Positions 7,392 through 16,463 of a stretch of DNA of 64,000 nucleotides are shown here, piece by piece. The position numbers and the translations under genes are program-made. The stretch's first letter is position 1. Every line of letters starts with the position of its first letter. The notes beneath the pieces are model-generated. The model saw only the letters and a program-made list of their open reading frames with translations. It did no database searches and was not told the DNA's origin. The stretch comes from Candidatus Paceibacterota bacterium (GTDB lineage Bacteria > Verrucomicrobiota > Verrucomicrobiia > Limisphaerales > UBA8199): NCBI GenBank assembly GCA_035452965.1, contig DAOTCE010000018.1:1-64000 (forward strand), written 5' to 3'.

Positions 7392-9578
7392 TCATTGAAC
7401 CCGGATGCGGTAGAACCGCTGTTGGCTCGACGGATTCAAGTCAAAGAGGTTAGTGATTGTGCCATTTCCCCGGCAGGAGGTAATTGGCGTCCAGACCGTG
7501 GTCAACGCGAGATTAGTCACGTACTCGAGATAATAGAAAACGTTGGCATCAGGGACCGTCGGGAAACTGAACATGTATTCGGCCGGATAGGGGGCCGAGA
7601 TCGTCACCTGGGGCCGGGGCGGAGTTGCGACACTGGACGGCGCGAGGGTGGCCACAAACGCTCGCGGGTTCGCGGGGTTATTGGTGTCCAGGCCGACGCC
7701 GGCAACCACCAACCCGCCAGCCGCGTTGGTGCCGACGCTATACGCCCGGGTCAACCGGCTGAATACACCCATAGCTCCCTTGGTCAGCGCCAAGTCTGTC
7801 AGGTCAACAACCGCCCAGTTGGTTGCCTGGGCATCTTGCGTATCCCACAGCACTGCCTTTTCGATCCCCCGGTAGCTCATTCCCACCGCGAACCTTCCGT
7901 CCGCCGTGCAGCCGTAAGGCGCCGCGGCGCTGCCGGCGGTTCCCACGGTTTCAGGGAAGTTGGGCAACTCCTGCACCCTCTGCAGCACGCCGGGGCTGGC
8001 GCTGGTCACGACGGCTTTGTAAGCCCAGCTTCCCGGCCGGCCGCCGCTGACGGGTGACTGGCCGAAGAGAATGGTGCCGTCGGCGCTGACCGCAAAGGCC
8101 TCGCCCGCGGTGCTGCCATTCAAACCGTTGAAGGACCAGGCCGTCGGCGTGCCGGTTCCGGTCCAATCCAGGATGTAATGTGTCCGGGGAGTGTTGCGGA
8201 AGCCCACCGCTCGCCCGGTGGCAGAAATGCCATGCGTTTGAGCCAGGCTGTCGCTGGCCGCTGTCTTGTCCCAGACCGGCGTCGAGGGCCACGCGCCGGA
8301 GAACCTGCCAACGTAGAGCTGGTTGGCCTTGCTGTTACCGTCATACCACGTCGAGAAGAATACATCCGTTGCTGTCCCGGCCAGTCCGTTTGCCAGGACG
8401 CCCACGGGAGCTGTGCCCACGTTGGTGTCCCGGCGCTTGGCGCCAAAGGCCGTGCCATTGGTTGTCATGTAATTGGCATTCCAGCCGGAGGAAGTGCCGG
8501 ACATCACCACTTCCGTTTGGCCGTTCAAGCGGCGGTGACCCACCCCCGACAGCAGGGTGGCTTGGGCCCCGCCGGCACTGACGTTGAACACGTTCGTCGT
8601 ACCGACTTCATGGAGGAACCCGCGCGTGCCGGAGATCCCGACAACCCATCGGCCATCGGGGGTTACCGCGCGCGCCTCGTTTGTGCCGTCGCCGCTCAAG
8701 GCGGGCACGGCCGCGAGCGTTCCGAGGACGAAGTTGTTGGTGACCAGCATCAGGGCGGCCGGACTGCTGGTGACGCTTCCAAAAGCGTTGGTCACCACGC
8801 AACGGTAGCTGGCCACATCGCTGCTGTCGGCCGCGGTCACGAGCAGCACCGCCGTCGCGCACCCTGAGTAGTGTCCGCCGTCGGCCAGGTTGGCCAGGTT
8901 CTTTTGCCACCGATAGCCTAGCGGGCTTGTTCCGTCCGCCGCGACGCTGAAAGCCGCGTTCTGGCCCACCGGCACAAACTGCGCCCCCGGCTGCTGGGTG
9001 ATGCTGGGCGGGAAGTTCACGCACCATTCCGGAGCAAAGCTGCAGACCCCCGGCTGGACCTCCTGGGTATAGCGCTGCTGCAAATTTGCCCGCAGCGACG
9101 CATTCCGCGTCAGCACGATCATCCGCGAGACGTTCAGCGTGCCCAACCCGACCACTACCTGGTTGCCGTTGGTCTGCAGATTCACATCGCTCAAACCGCT
9201 GGCGGCAATCTCGAACGCGGTCGGATGCTGCATCCAGGAGGGCAGGGTGACGGTCACCGTGGCATTGGCGACTGGGTTGTAATGGCAGCCCGCACCGTCA
9301 TTCGTGTAGTTGTCGTTCACCGCCAACAGGATCATGGAATCCGTTCCGACCGCGAGCGCCCGCGCCCAGACATTGGCGCTGGCGGCCAGCGGCCAGTCCA
9401 CCGGATGGCTGGTGACCAGCAGTGGCTGGGCGGTCTTGATCTCGGCGCCCAGCAGGCCAATCTCCTTCCATAGCGCCAAGGCTCCCGGTGTCCCCGCGCC
9501 GAGGCCATTGAACTCGAAGTCGGTCAGATACCACCAATACGCCAGGCCCTTGGCGCCGGCCGCCAAGGAGTAATACAC
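7392..9578 (-). CDS. Downstream part of an interrupted secreted glycosidase-like protein (Ig-like and HAF-like propeller region)
   Basis: This is the same reading frame as the 5' part at 9612-11114, separated from it by a single TGA. The frame reopens straight after that TGA; the first possible restart is GTG at 9578, with no ribosome site. It begins YYSLAAGAKGLAYWWYLTDF, the barrel end of a glycosidase-like domain. An Ig-like module follows (PSITQQPGAQFVPVGQNAAF, then DVASYRCVVTNAFG), then a long region of propeller-like repeats of the HAF type (AVTPDGRWVVGISG, AVSADGTILFGQS, TADGRFAVGMS), and a terminal module ending SSQQRFYRIRVQ, typical of secreted verrucomicrobial proteins. Without readthrough this part probably makes no secreted product. 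Confidence 0.7.
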   Translation of the reverse strand: MYYSLAAGAKGLAYWWYLTDFEFNGLGAGTPGALALWKEIGLLGAEIKTAQPLLVTSHPVDWPLAASANVWARALAVGTDSMILLAVNDNYTNDGAGCHYNPVANATVTVTLPSWMQHPTAFEIAASGLSDVNLQTNGNQVVVGLGTLNVSRMIVLTRNASLRANLQQRYTQEVQPGVCSFAPEWCVNFPPSITQQPGAQFVPVGQNAAFSVAADGTSPLGYRWQKNLANLADGGHYSGCATAVLLVTAADSSDVASYRCVVTNAFGSVTSSPAALMLVTNNFVLGTLAAVPALSGDGTNEARAVTPDGRWVVGISGTRGFLHEVGTTNVFNVSAGGAQATLLSGVGHRRLNGQTEVVMSGTSSGWNANYMTTNGTAFGAKRRDTNVGTAPVGVLANGLAGTATDVFFSTWYDGNSKANQLYVGRFSGAWPSTPVWDKTAASDSLAQTHGISATGRAVGFRNTPRTHYILDWTGTGTPTAWSFNGLNGSTAGEAFAVSADGTILFGQSPVSGGRPGSWAYKAVVTSASPGVLQRVQELPNFPETVGTAGSAAAPYGCTADGRFAVGMSYRGIEKAVLWDTQDAQATNWAVVDLTDLALTKGAMGVFSRLTRAYSVGTNAAGGLVVAGVGLDTNNPANPRAFVATLAPSSVATPPRPQVTISAPYPAEYMFSFPTVPDANVFYYLEYVTNLALTTVWTPITSCRGNGTITNLFDLNPSSQQRFYRIRVQ

Positions 9579-9611
9579 CTCGATCCGCTTGGTGGCTGGC
9601 GGGGCAAAGGG

Positions 9612-11114
9612 TCAGGACTCGCCCGTGGACGTGTTTCCGTAAGAACACGAGTACAGAATCATGTGCATCGGGTTGGGCTCGCAGGCCAGCGCCGCGGTCT
9701 GGGCGCTGGCGTAGATGTAGGTGGCTTTGCGGTAGAGGGGAATTTTGTAATTGTCGTACCAGTGGGCATTCGCCAGAAGCGGCTGGTAATAGGCGTCGGT
9801 CATGAAGACGTCGGGCACCTGCCCCCAGTTCCAGTAGTTGTAGGGCTTGAGGTTGCCGTTGATGTTGACCGTGGTCGGGGCCAGCGGGTAGTTCGGCCGA
9901 AGCCCCTCGCCGTCCTCGATCATCTGCATGGCCATGACGCCGGGCTTGTGGGTATTGCCCGCAGGCAAACCGCCCACCGTGTAATCCACATAGTCGGGCT
10001 CATCACGGATGAACCACATCCGGGGCGTGCCACAATAGAACTGGCCATACGATTGGATGACAAAGCCGTAACCGCGGCTCTCGGCGTACGCCCGGCCGGC
10101 ACTCGTGCTGAGAAGAGTTCCCAGGCCATCCGCCCAGTTCATGACCAGCGCGTTGACGCCATGGGCCGTGGCCTCATCCACCCAGGCTCGCCCCGCGCTC
10201 ACATCGGCCGGGATCGGCTTCGAGCCCCAGGTGCCGTGGAGAAAAGGATTGGCCCACGTGCGGACGGCTGCCGTGGCGGTCTTGCCGTCCCCGAAGATTC
10301 CCTGATACACGTGGTTCGTCATCGCGGAGAGCGGCGCCGCCAGGTGCACCACCGACGCGCCGAAATTTACCGCCGCGTCCCCCACCGTGGTTGTGTTCGC
10401 GGTCACGTTCGTGCCATCCATCCAGACCGTGGCTGGCGCGGCCCCCTCCGTCCGGCGCCAATGCAGATACACCTTCGTGAGATCGGCGGAAAAGCCGACA
10501 CTCGCCAGTTGCGGCGCGTTCGCATCCACCGTGATATTCGTGGTGACCGTATTGCCGGTGGCTACAACCCCCACCGCAACCGTTGGGGTCGTGGGCACCT
10601 GTCGCAATCGCACGACCACCTGAGCGACCGCGCCAGGCGGAAGCGCTGTCGCCGGGTCAACCTTGTACCAGACCGGTTCCCCGGCATCCATAATTGCCTG
10701 GGGCGGGGTGGTCCAGTAAAAGTAAATGCTGCTCGCGTTGCCCCAGGTCGCGCTCTTCGGAATCACCGTCTTCAGGCTGTAGCCGGCCAGCCTCACGTCG
10801 GTAATGGCCTCTGCCGACGCGCCGGTGTTCTTCACGAACACCTTGACGTTGGCCCCGGGCACCGTGGCGGTGCAGGGGCCGGGATACTGCCGGTCATGCC
10901 AGATGCATTCATACTCCGGAAAGATTCGGTCCGGCTGATACTGCACGCCAATCACGCTGACTTCCGCCCTGGCCACCCCGCCGATGAGGCTCGCGATGAG
11001 TACGGCCAGGAGGGATGGTACTGCCAACCCTGCCCGGCAGCGCAGGTGTCCCCACGAGCCGGGATTAGACGAATTTGACCGGATGCAAGCAGGATGAGCG
11101 GGATGCTGTGTCAT
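9612..11114 (-). CDS. Upstream part of an interrupted secreted glycosidase-like protein
   Basis: 500 residues from ATG 11114 to TGA 9612-9614. After a cytoplasmic lead comes a signal peptide (LAVPSLLAVLIASLIGGVARA). The mature part begins with beta-sandwich modules (VKVFVKNTGASAEAITDV; YLHWRRTEGAAPATVWMDG), then a catalytic-like barrel (FIRDEPDYVDY, then VFMTDAYYQP). It ends STGES, and the next frame codons would be PFAPPATKRIEVYYSLAAGA. A Trp codon TGG changed to TGA would explain the break. The full 1,240-codon gene would be a secreted polysaccharide-acting enzyme of unknown specificity. Either a nonsense mutation or a base-call error is possible. Confidence 0.7.
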   Translation of the reverse strand: MTQHPAHPACIRSNSSNPGSWGHLRCRAGLAVPSLLAVLIASLIGGVARAEVSVIGVQYQPDRIFPEYECIWHDRQYPGPCTATVPGANVKVFVKNTGASAEAITDVRLAGYSLKTVIPKSATWGNASSIYFYWTTPPQAIMDAGEPVWYKVDPATALPPGAVAQVVVRLRQVPTTPTVAVGVVATGNTVTTNITVDANAPQLASVGFSADLTKVYLHWRRTEGAAPATVWMDGTNVTANTTTVGDAAVNFGASVVHLAAPLSAMTNHVYQGIFGDGKTATAAVRTWANPFLHGTWGSKPIPADVSAGRAWVDEATAHGVNALVMNWADGLGTLLSTSAGRAYAESRGYGFVIQSYGQFYCGTPRMWFIRDEPDYVDYTVGGLPAGNTHKPGVMAMQMIEDGEGLRPNYPLAPTTVNINGNLKPYNYWNWGQVPDVFMTDAYYQPLLANAHWYDNYKIPLYRKATYIYASAQTAALACEPNPMHMILYSCSYGNTSTGES

Positions 11115-11537
11115 AAAATCAGGGCGGGTCGCTGCTGGACGCGGATACGATAACACTTAAAACTGACTTTGCGCGTTACGCGTACTCAGCGCTGCGCGGG
11201 TGAGGGAGAATCGGTCTTCTGCAACTCACTGAATATGGTGCGATGATACCACAAAGGTGTCCGCTGTGTCAACGAGCCGTTTTGCCGCCACCAGCGGTAA
11301 TGGTGGGGCGACCAGTCCCGGCAAGTTCCGCAGAGCGTGCCGCGGGGCCAATACGGTTACTGCATTCTGGGGCAGCTTTGGTACCAGCAAGACCAGGCGA
11401 AGCGGCGTTTCCTGCGGCAGGAAGACCGAACGCCCAGGCTGGCGAGGGCTCCAATGCGGCGGCGGCAGCGGCTTCCTCGCCCCTTCGGGCAGGTGTGGCC
11501 TGGCGCACTTCAGGAAGCCGGTGCATTCATACTAAAT

Positions 11538-11555
11538 GGGTATTGCGTAATACCC
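11538..11555. promoter_or_regulatory. 18-bp inverted repeat upstream of a secreted-protein gene
   Basis: GGGTATT-GCGT-AATACCC is a perfect 7-bp inverted repeat ending 24 bases before the ATG at 11580, in otherwise gene-free sequence (11157-11579, about 420 bases). Its position would suit an operator or a 5' UTR hairpin. No matching site was noticed elsewhere in the window. Confidence 0.35.
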
Positions 11556-11579
11556 AACGGCGCAGTAATATTGTATGAT

Positions 11580-12716
11580 ATGAACGTAACGCTGGCAATG
11601 AAACGCAACCACGCGGTTACCGCTCTCGCCCTGGCTGCTTGTCTAATGGCTGGAACAATCCATGCGGAAACGCACTCGAATTTGCAGGCTGTCACCAGTG
11701 TCGGCACCAGCGCCTGGAGCGGGTCGGCCCCGTTTACTCTGACTGGAGTACTATTGACCGACCCGATCGAGATGCTGGATCCGGCGCCTAATTTCATCCC
11801 CTGGAACGGAGGGGCGGGGCAGTACCAACTGGGCGCGCAGTGGCAGATCTTTTTCCAGGCGGTGGAGCCGGGCGACCGGGGCGGGACGGCCTGCTACGTG
11901 GGCCAATGTTACGGGAACATGCCCTGGAACCACAACGACGACCTGAGCTACGCCAACGCCGCGTGGACGGCGGAGGTGCTGCGCTTGAGCTTTGATGCCG
12001 AGACGATGCACCCGTTTCGCGCCGGGGACCTGATCGAGGTAACGGCCAATAGTTACGCGTTCTACGGCGGCAAACTAAACGTCAACGAGACGCACCACAT
12101 TGATCCGGCCTTCAACTTCACCATCTCGCTAGTGACCTCGAACTATGGTTTGCCGGAGCCGGACGTGCTCACACTGGCGGATTTGAAGCAGGCCGACGAC
12201 ACTTACATATTCGACGACACGCGGGCAACCGGGGGTGAGCACTGGCAGGGGATGCGGATTCGGATCAACAATTTGACGTTGCTGACCACCGACGGCTGGA
12301 ACCCGACCAACGCCTGGGGAGCGCGGCTCTGCACGGCGACGGACGGCACGGGCCGCACATTCCCGCTGCGGACACCGCGTTACAGCCTCGGCGCCGCGCC
12401 GAGCGGGGTATTTGACGCGATCGGGGTGCTGAACCAGGAGTCCGGCTCGGGCAGCCAGGGCACCAATGGCTACGAGCTGTTTGTGCAGCAGGTGATTCCG
12501 CAAGCGGAGCCGGCGCTGGGCATCGCGCTGAAGATCGCGCTGACCTGGCCGGTGAGCGGCGCGGATTACCAACTGGAATATCGCGACGACCTGAACTCGA
12601 CCAACTGGCACGCCTACACCAACAGCACGCCCGTGGTGATTGACGGGCAAACCACAGTGCTCGTTCCGCCGGCGGCGAACACGCAGCAGTATTTCCGGCT
12701 CCGGAAGACGAACTGA
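11580..12716 (+). CDS. Secreted protein of unknown function with verrucomicrobial C-terminal module
   Basis: 378 residues from ATG 11580; ATG 11598 is an equally good start and gives the cleaner signal peptide MKRNHAVTALALAACLMAG. The mature protein is Trp/Asn-rich and beta-rich (AWSGSAPFTLTGVLLTDP, GDLIEVTANSYAFYGGKLN, THHIDPAFNF). The end, YQLEYRDDLNSTNWHAYTNS and then QYFRLRKTN, is the module often found at the C-terminus of secreted verrucomicrobial proteins. No catalytic motif was recognised. The upstream extension of the frame to 11337 overlaps low-quality sequence and is not used. Confidence 0.75.
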   Translation: MNVTLAMKRNHAVTALALAACLMAGTIHAETHSNLQAVTSVGTSAWSGSAPFTLTGVLLTDPIEMLDPAPNFIPWNGGAGQYQLGAQWQIFFQAVEPGDRGGTACYVGQCYGNMPWNHNDDLSYANAAWTAEVLRLSFDAETMHPFRAGDLIEVTANSYAFYGGKLNVNETHHIDPAFNFTISLVTSNYGLPEPDVLTLADLKQADDTYIFDDTRATGGEHWQGMRIRINNLTLLTTDGWNPTNAWGARLCTATDGTGRTFPLRTPRYSLGAAPSGVFDAIGVLNQESGSGSQGTNGYELFVQQVIPQAEPALGIALKIALTWPVSGADYQLEYRDDLNSTNWHAYTNSTPVVIDGQTTVLVPPAANTQQYFRLRKTN

Positions 12717-12838
12717 GGGTTGCATGCGACCGAGCGGGGCGTCGGGAAAACGGCTGGTCCGCCGCCGCCCCAGGCCAGTCCATGAGCCTGCTTGACGGTC
12801 AGAGCGGGAGTGTTACGCTTAAAGTTGGCCGTAATATC

Positions 12839-13513
12839 ATGACCAGGCAATTGTCGCATTCAGCCAGCCGCTCGCGCCCTCCGGGCCGTGAGGCGTTTAC
12901 GCTGATTGAGCTGCTGGTGGCGATCGCCATTATCGCGGTGCTGGCGGCCCTGCTGCTCCCGGCGCTGGCCCGAGGCAAAGAGAAGGCCAAGGTGGCGCGG
13001 GCACATGCGGAACTGTATGGCGTGGGCCTGGCGCTGGAGATGTATTCCGAGGACAACCAGGGCCGGTTGCCGCCGGTCCGGATCAACTGCAACAGCGACC
13101 TCGTGACCCATTGGTGCGAGTTTCCGGTGGAGCTGGCTGAACAACGTTACCTGGGGAGAAGCGACAAGCCGGGGATGGCCGCCAACATGGAAGATGTGTT
13201 CAACCGGGAGCACACCTACAAATACGCCGCCCCGGGGCCGCAACTGCTCAACGGCAGTCCGTCCGGCAATTACCAGCTTTGGGTGCCGAACGACTCTCCC
13301 GCCTGCGCCAGCACGAATGGCCAGTATTACTCGACCCAGAAGGACTCGCCAGTGCGCTGGGTGATCTGGAGTTTGGGACCGCAGCCCAACAGCGCGAAGA
13401 CGCTGGATTCACGGGCGCCGATGGCCAGCCGGAGCTGGTATCGCCGCGCGGGACAAGGCGGCGTTATCGCGCGCTTCGCCACGCGCAACGGTTTGCAGAT
13501 CAAGAGCCCCTGA
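12839..13513 (+). CDS. Type II secretion / type IV pilin-like protein (prepilin N-terminal methylation motif)
   Basis: 224 residues. The start ATG 12839 places a short basic leader (SRPPGREAFTLIELLVAIAI) right before the class-III cleavage motif; the mature protein begins F-T-L-I-E with Glu at +5 and a hydrophobic helix. The following region (LARGKEKAKVARAHAELYGV, then MYSEDNQGRLPP) is usual for verrucomicrobial pseudopilins of the DUF1559/GspG-like type. The H-X9-DG signature is not seen at its C-terminus. It would be processed by a prepilin peptidase and sit in the inner membrane or a pseudopilus. The nucleoside hydrolase-FmdE gene follows 13 bases later, so co-transcription is likely. Confidence 0.85.
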   Translation: MTRQLSHSASRSRPPGREAFTLIELLVAIAIIAVLAALLLPALARGKEKAKVARAHAELYGVGLALEMYSEDNQGRLPPVRINCNSDLVTHWCEFPVELAEQRYLGRSDKPGMAANMEDVFNREHTYKYAAPGPQLLNGSPSGNYQLWVPNDSPACASTNGQYYSTQKDSPVRWVIWSLGPQPNSAKTLDSRAPMASRSWYRRAGQGGVIARFATRNGLQIKSP

Positions 13514-13526
13514 TGAACCTGCCCGT

Positions 13527-15035
13527 ATGACCTGGAGATTGACCACAACCGGGACCCCGAGGAGAGCCGCCGGACTCGCGCTGGCGATGCTGTTGTTGCT
13601 GGCTGCCGCGCCCGCCCCCGCGCACAGCGGCCCGGGGGTGATTGTGGACACGGACATGGCGGCGGACGACGCCCGGGCGCTGGCGCTGCTGCTGAATTGC
13701 CCGTACCTGAATGTGCTGGCAATCGTCACCAGCGACGGAGTGAGCCCGCCGGATGCAGGAGCGACCAACGTCTGCCGAATGTTGGGGTTTCTACGGGTGG
13801 AGGGGGTGGCAGTGGGGGTCGGGCGGGCGCTGGGAACGCCGGCACCGGCTTTCCGCGCCAACGCCACCGGGTTGGATTGGGATCAACTCGGCGAGCCGGC
13901 GGCACCGGCGGGCCGCATGTTGAGCGCAACGAACCTGATCCGATTAGCGCTGCGAAGCAGTCCCGAGCGCGTGGTTTATATATGCCTCGGCCCGCTGACC
14001 AACCTCGGGGATGCGCTGGCGGGCGCGCCGGAATTGGCGGAAGCGATCAGCGCGGTGCTGTGGTTCGGCACGGCGCCGGGCGGGAGCGAACCCGACTGGA
14101 ATGCGAAGCGTGACGAGGCCGCGTGGCGGCAGATCGCCGGCACAGGGTTGCGGGTGGAGGTGATGCAGTGGCCGAAGTCGGCGACCGCACCGGTGGTTGA
14201 TGACGCGTTGCTGGACGAGGTGGGAGCGCTGGATTCGCCGGCAGCCGAACTGATCACGCTCCTGCACAGCACCGGGCGCGGGGCGGAGCTCGTCCGCGCC
14301 GGGCACCTGCGTCTCTGGGACGACCTGGCCGCGCTGCGGTTTTTGGATTCGACGGTGGGCAAACTTTCACCCGCGGCGAGCCAGCCGGGCTGGTGGGAGC
14401 TGACGGCGGTGGATGCGGCCGCGGTTCGCCGCGCGTTCCTGGCCAAGCTGCGCCTGTTTCCTGAACGGGCCACGGTGGTGATGGCGGAGTTTCCGACCGA
14501 GCCGCAGCGGCTGCTGCCGGATGTGAGGGAGTTGGGAACCCGGATCATCCAGCAGCATGGGTTGGAGGAATGGAAGGCGGCGGTGCTGACGAGTGAGCTG
14601 CACCGGCACCTGGGCACCTACTCGATCGTGGGGGCCAAGATGGGTCTGCGGGCGCGCGAACGGCTCAACGCGGCGCTGGACGAGCTCCACGTCGAGAGCC
14701 ACGCCGGCTTGAAGCCACCGCTAAGCTGTGTGAACGACGGCCTGCAGGTGGCGACGGGCGCAAGCCTGGGACGCGGCACCATCACGGTGGTCACAAACGG
14801 GCCGGGGGCCTGCGAGGCGGTGTTCAAGCAGGGCGACGCGTGCCTGCAGGTGCGGCTGAAGCCGGAGTTGGCGAAGAAGATAGCCGCGGACATGGCCGAG
14901 CTGGAGAAGAGGCACGGGGGGCTGACGCCGGAGTATTTTGAGGCGGTGCGCGGAGTATCGCTGAAGCACTGGCTGGATTTTGACCGGACAACGATGTTTG
15001 AAGAGACGATGGAGCGCAGGCCGGTGACGCCGTGA
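13527..15035 (+). CDS. Exported nucleoside-hydrolase-like / FmdE domain fusion protein
   Basis: 502 residues with a signal peptide (GLALAMLLLLAAAPAPAHS). Residues ~35-330 follow the inosine/uridine nucleoside hydrolase fold: VDTDMAADDARALALLL matches DTDxxxDDxxAL (calcium and ribose site), CLGPLTNLGDAL matches the GPLTN motif, and WNAKRDEAAW matches the N..D..A segment near the active site. Residues ~355-470 match FmdE (PF02663): LHRHLGTYSIVGAKMGLRA, then PPLSCVNDGLQVATGASLGR. FmdE proteins are linked to molybdenum formylmethanofuran dehydrogenase operons, often with metal-binding residues. The fused function is unknown. A His/Cys peptide and a ZIP transporter follow, which hints at metal handling. 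Confidence 0.8.
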   Translation: MTWRLTTTGTPRRAAGLALAMLLLLAAAPAPAHSGPGVIVDTDMAADDARALALLLNCPYLNVLAIVTSDGVSPPDAGATNVCRMLGFLRVEGVAVGVGRALGTPAPAFRANATGLDWDQLGEPAAPAGRMLSATNLIRLALRSSPERVVYICLGPLTNLGDALAGAPELAEAISAVLWFGTAPGGSEPDWNAKRDEAAWRQIAGTGLRVEVMQWPKSATAPVVDDALLDEVGALDSPAAELITLLHSTGRGAELVRAGHLRLWDDLAALRFLDSTVGKLSPAASQPGWWELTAVDAAAVRRAFLAKLRLFPERATVVMAEFPTEPQRLLPDVRELGTRIIQQHGLEEWKAAVLTSELHRHLGTYSIVGAKMGLRARERLNAALDELHVESHAGLKPPLSCVNDGLQVATGASLGRGTITVVTNGPGACEAVFKQGDACLQVRLKPELAKKIAADMAELEKRHGGLTPEYFEAVRGVSLKHWLDFDRTTMFEETMERRPVTP

Positions 15036-15177
15036 GCCCGGATTGGGGTTGCGGGGAGGCGGGCCGGGCAGGTTAGCGGGACACCAAACGGCTCCTTTCG
15101 AACCTCCCTTTGACTCATTCCTCGGTTTTGCTGCTGCGCAGTTGTCAGCCACGGCACCGTGCGGTATTCTGCGCCGG

Positions 15178-15258
15178 ATGTTGAACGAGCACGACCAGGA
15201 TGTCCTTCCGCGCTGCCACCGCCTCGGTCACGAGCACCACGGAGGCAACTGCCACTGA
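15178..15258 (+). CDS. Candidate 26-residue His/Cys-rich peptide upstream of the ZIP transporter
   Basis: ATG 15178 to TGA 15256-15258. Of 26 residues, six are His and two are Cys, arranged as RCH, GHEHHGG and a terminal NCH; the start is MLNEHDQDVLPRC. It could be a metal-binding peptide, a leader peptide that senses metal during translation, or chance. It lies 76 bases before the ZIP gene on the same strand. The ribosome site is not convincing (GCGCCGG precedes the ATG). The larger frame from 15043 adds unconvincing residues. Confidence 0.35.
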   Translation: MLNEHDQDVLPRCHRLGHEHHGGNCH

Positions 15259-15334
15259 AAGCAGCGAACACGGCACCGCTCCTGAGGGGCCAAGGCGACT
15301 TGTGCGCGCGTAGAGTTGGAAGCTGGCGACTGAT

Positions 15335-16255
15335 ATGAACGAATCTGTTTTATCCGCTACTATGACATTAGTCATCTACTGCGCGCTGGTGCTGGTGGCC
15401 TCGCTGGCGGGTGGCTGGCTGTTGCTGGCGATGCGGCTAACCCATGCGCGGCTGCAAACGGCGGTGAGCTTTGTCTCCGGGCTGATGCTTGGCATGGCGC
15501 TGCTGCATTTCATCCCGCACGCCTATCATCAAAACCACTCGTTGGATCAGACCATGAAGCTGGCCCTGGGCGGCTTCCTGGCGATGTTCTTCCTGCAGCG
15601 ATTCTTCCCCCACCATCACCATGACGTATCGGAAGGGGCGGCCGAACACGGACACTCCGGTGGTGAGCACGCGCACTGCCACGAAACCAGCGCTGAGCCG
15701 GTCGTAGCCGCCCACACACTGGCTGAACAAGCATCCAGCCAACTTTCGTGGACGGCGACTACGATCGGCATGGCGTTTCATTCGGTGTTGGGCGGTGTGG
15801 CGCTGGCCGCGGCGGTTGGAGCCGAGGCCGGCGGGCATGGTGGATTGGTCGGATTGGGCACCGCGCTGGTGATTATTCTGCACAAGCCGTTCGACGCGAT
15901 GACAGTCTCGACACTGATGGCCGCCAGCGGTTGCTCGCGCGCGTCGCGCCACGTGCTCAACTGGCTGTTTGCCCTGGCGACTCCTTTGGGCGCGTTCTTG
16001 TTCTACGCGGGTGCGAGTCATTTCTTCGGTTCAAACCCGGCATTTCTGGGCGGCGCCCTGGCTTTTTGTGCCGGCACGTTCCTGTGCATTGCCTGTGCCG
16101 ATCTTTTGCCGGAGCTGCAATTCCACTCACACGACCGGCTGAAGCTGTCGCTGGCGCTGGTCGCCGGCCTTGCGGTGGCGTTATTTATCGGCCTGCTTGA
16201 ATCGTCCGGCCACGACCACCATCACGAGGTGCCGTCTTCGGAACAGGTTCTGTGA
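15335..16255 (+). CDS. ZIP family divalent metal transporter
   Basis: 306 residues with about eight hydrophobic segments. A His-rich cytoplasmic loop (FFPHHHHDVSEGAAEHGHSG, then EHAHCHE) separates TM3 and TM4. TM4 has AFHSVLGGVALAAAVG, where the His and following residues match the H..x.G.A.G metal site, and TM5 has IILHKPFDAMT in place of HE.PHE. A C-terminal GHDHHHE tail adds metal ligands. ZIP proteins bring zinc, iron or manganese into the cytoplasm. ATG 15335 is used; ATG 15362 is an alternative and lies in the small inverted repeat ATGAC-ATTA-GTCAT. Probably in one unit with the FmdE fusion. Confidence 0.88.
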   Translation: MNESVLSATMTLVIYCALVLVASLAGGWLLLAMRLTHARLQTAVSFVSGLMLGMALLHFIPHAYHQNHSLDQTMKLALGGFLAMFFLQRFFPHHHHDVSEGAAEHGHSGGEHAHCHETSAEPVVAAHTLAEQASSQLSWTATTIGMAFHSVLGGVALAAAVGAEAGGHGGLVGLGTALVIILHKPFDAMTVSTLMAASGCSRASRHVLNWLFALATPLGAFLFYAGASHFFGSNPAFLGGALAFCAGTFLCIACADLLPELQFHSHDRLKLSLALVAGLAVALFIGLLESSGHDHHHEVPSSEQVL

Positions 16256-16360
16256 GGGTGTAGCTGAACCGTTGAGTTTGGTTCACCATGGATTTCCGGG
16301 AAGTGCCAACGGTGGTTTGCACCTGCACGACTCGGATGGCCTCCCGACCTTCACTACCCC

Positions 16361-16387
16361 AACACTGTCCAATTTTGGGACAGTGTT
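16361..16387. repeat. Hairpin 1 of element copy A
   Basis: AACACTGTCC and GGACAGTGTT pair over 10 bp around a 7-base A/T-rich loop. Copies B (40662-40684) and C (55084-55106) keep an 8-bp core CACTGTCC/GGACAGTG with altered loops. Confidence 0.8.
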
Positions 16388-16463
16388 CCTGCCTGTCAGC
16401 CTTTTCGAGTCCCTGCTGATACCTGCACCTTTGGCCTGTGATTATGGTGTCTAGCCTGCGGTG

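Noticed and set aside
9612..9614. Selenocysteine at the in-frame TGA
   Set aside because: The residues around it are not a redox site, and no selenocysteine insertion hairpin was seen right after it; a Trp-to-stop change is simpler.
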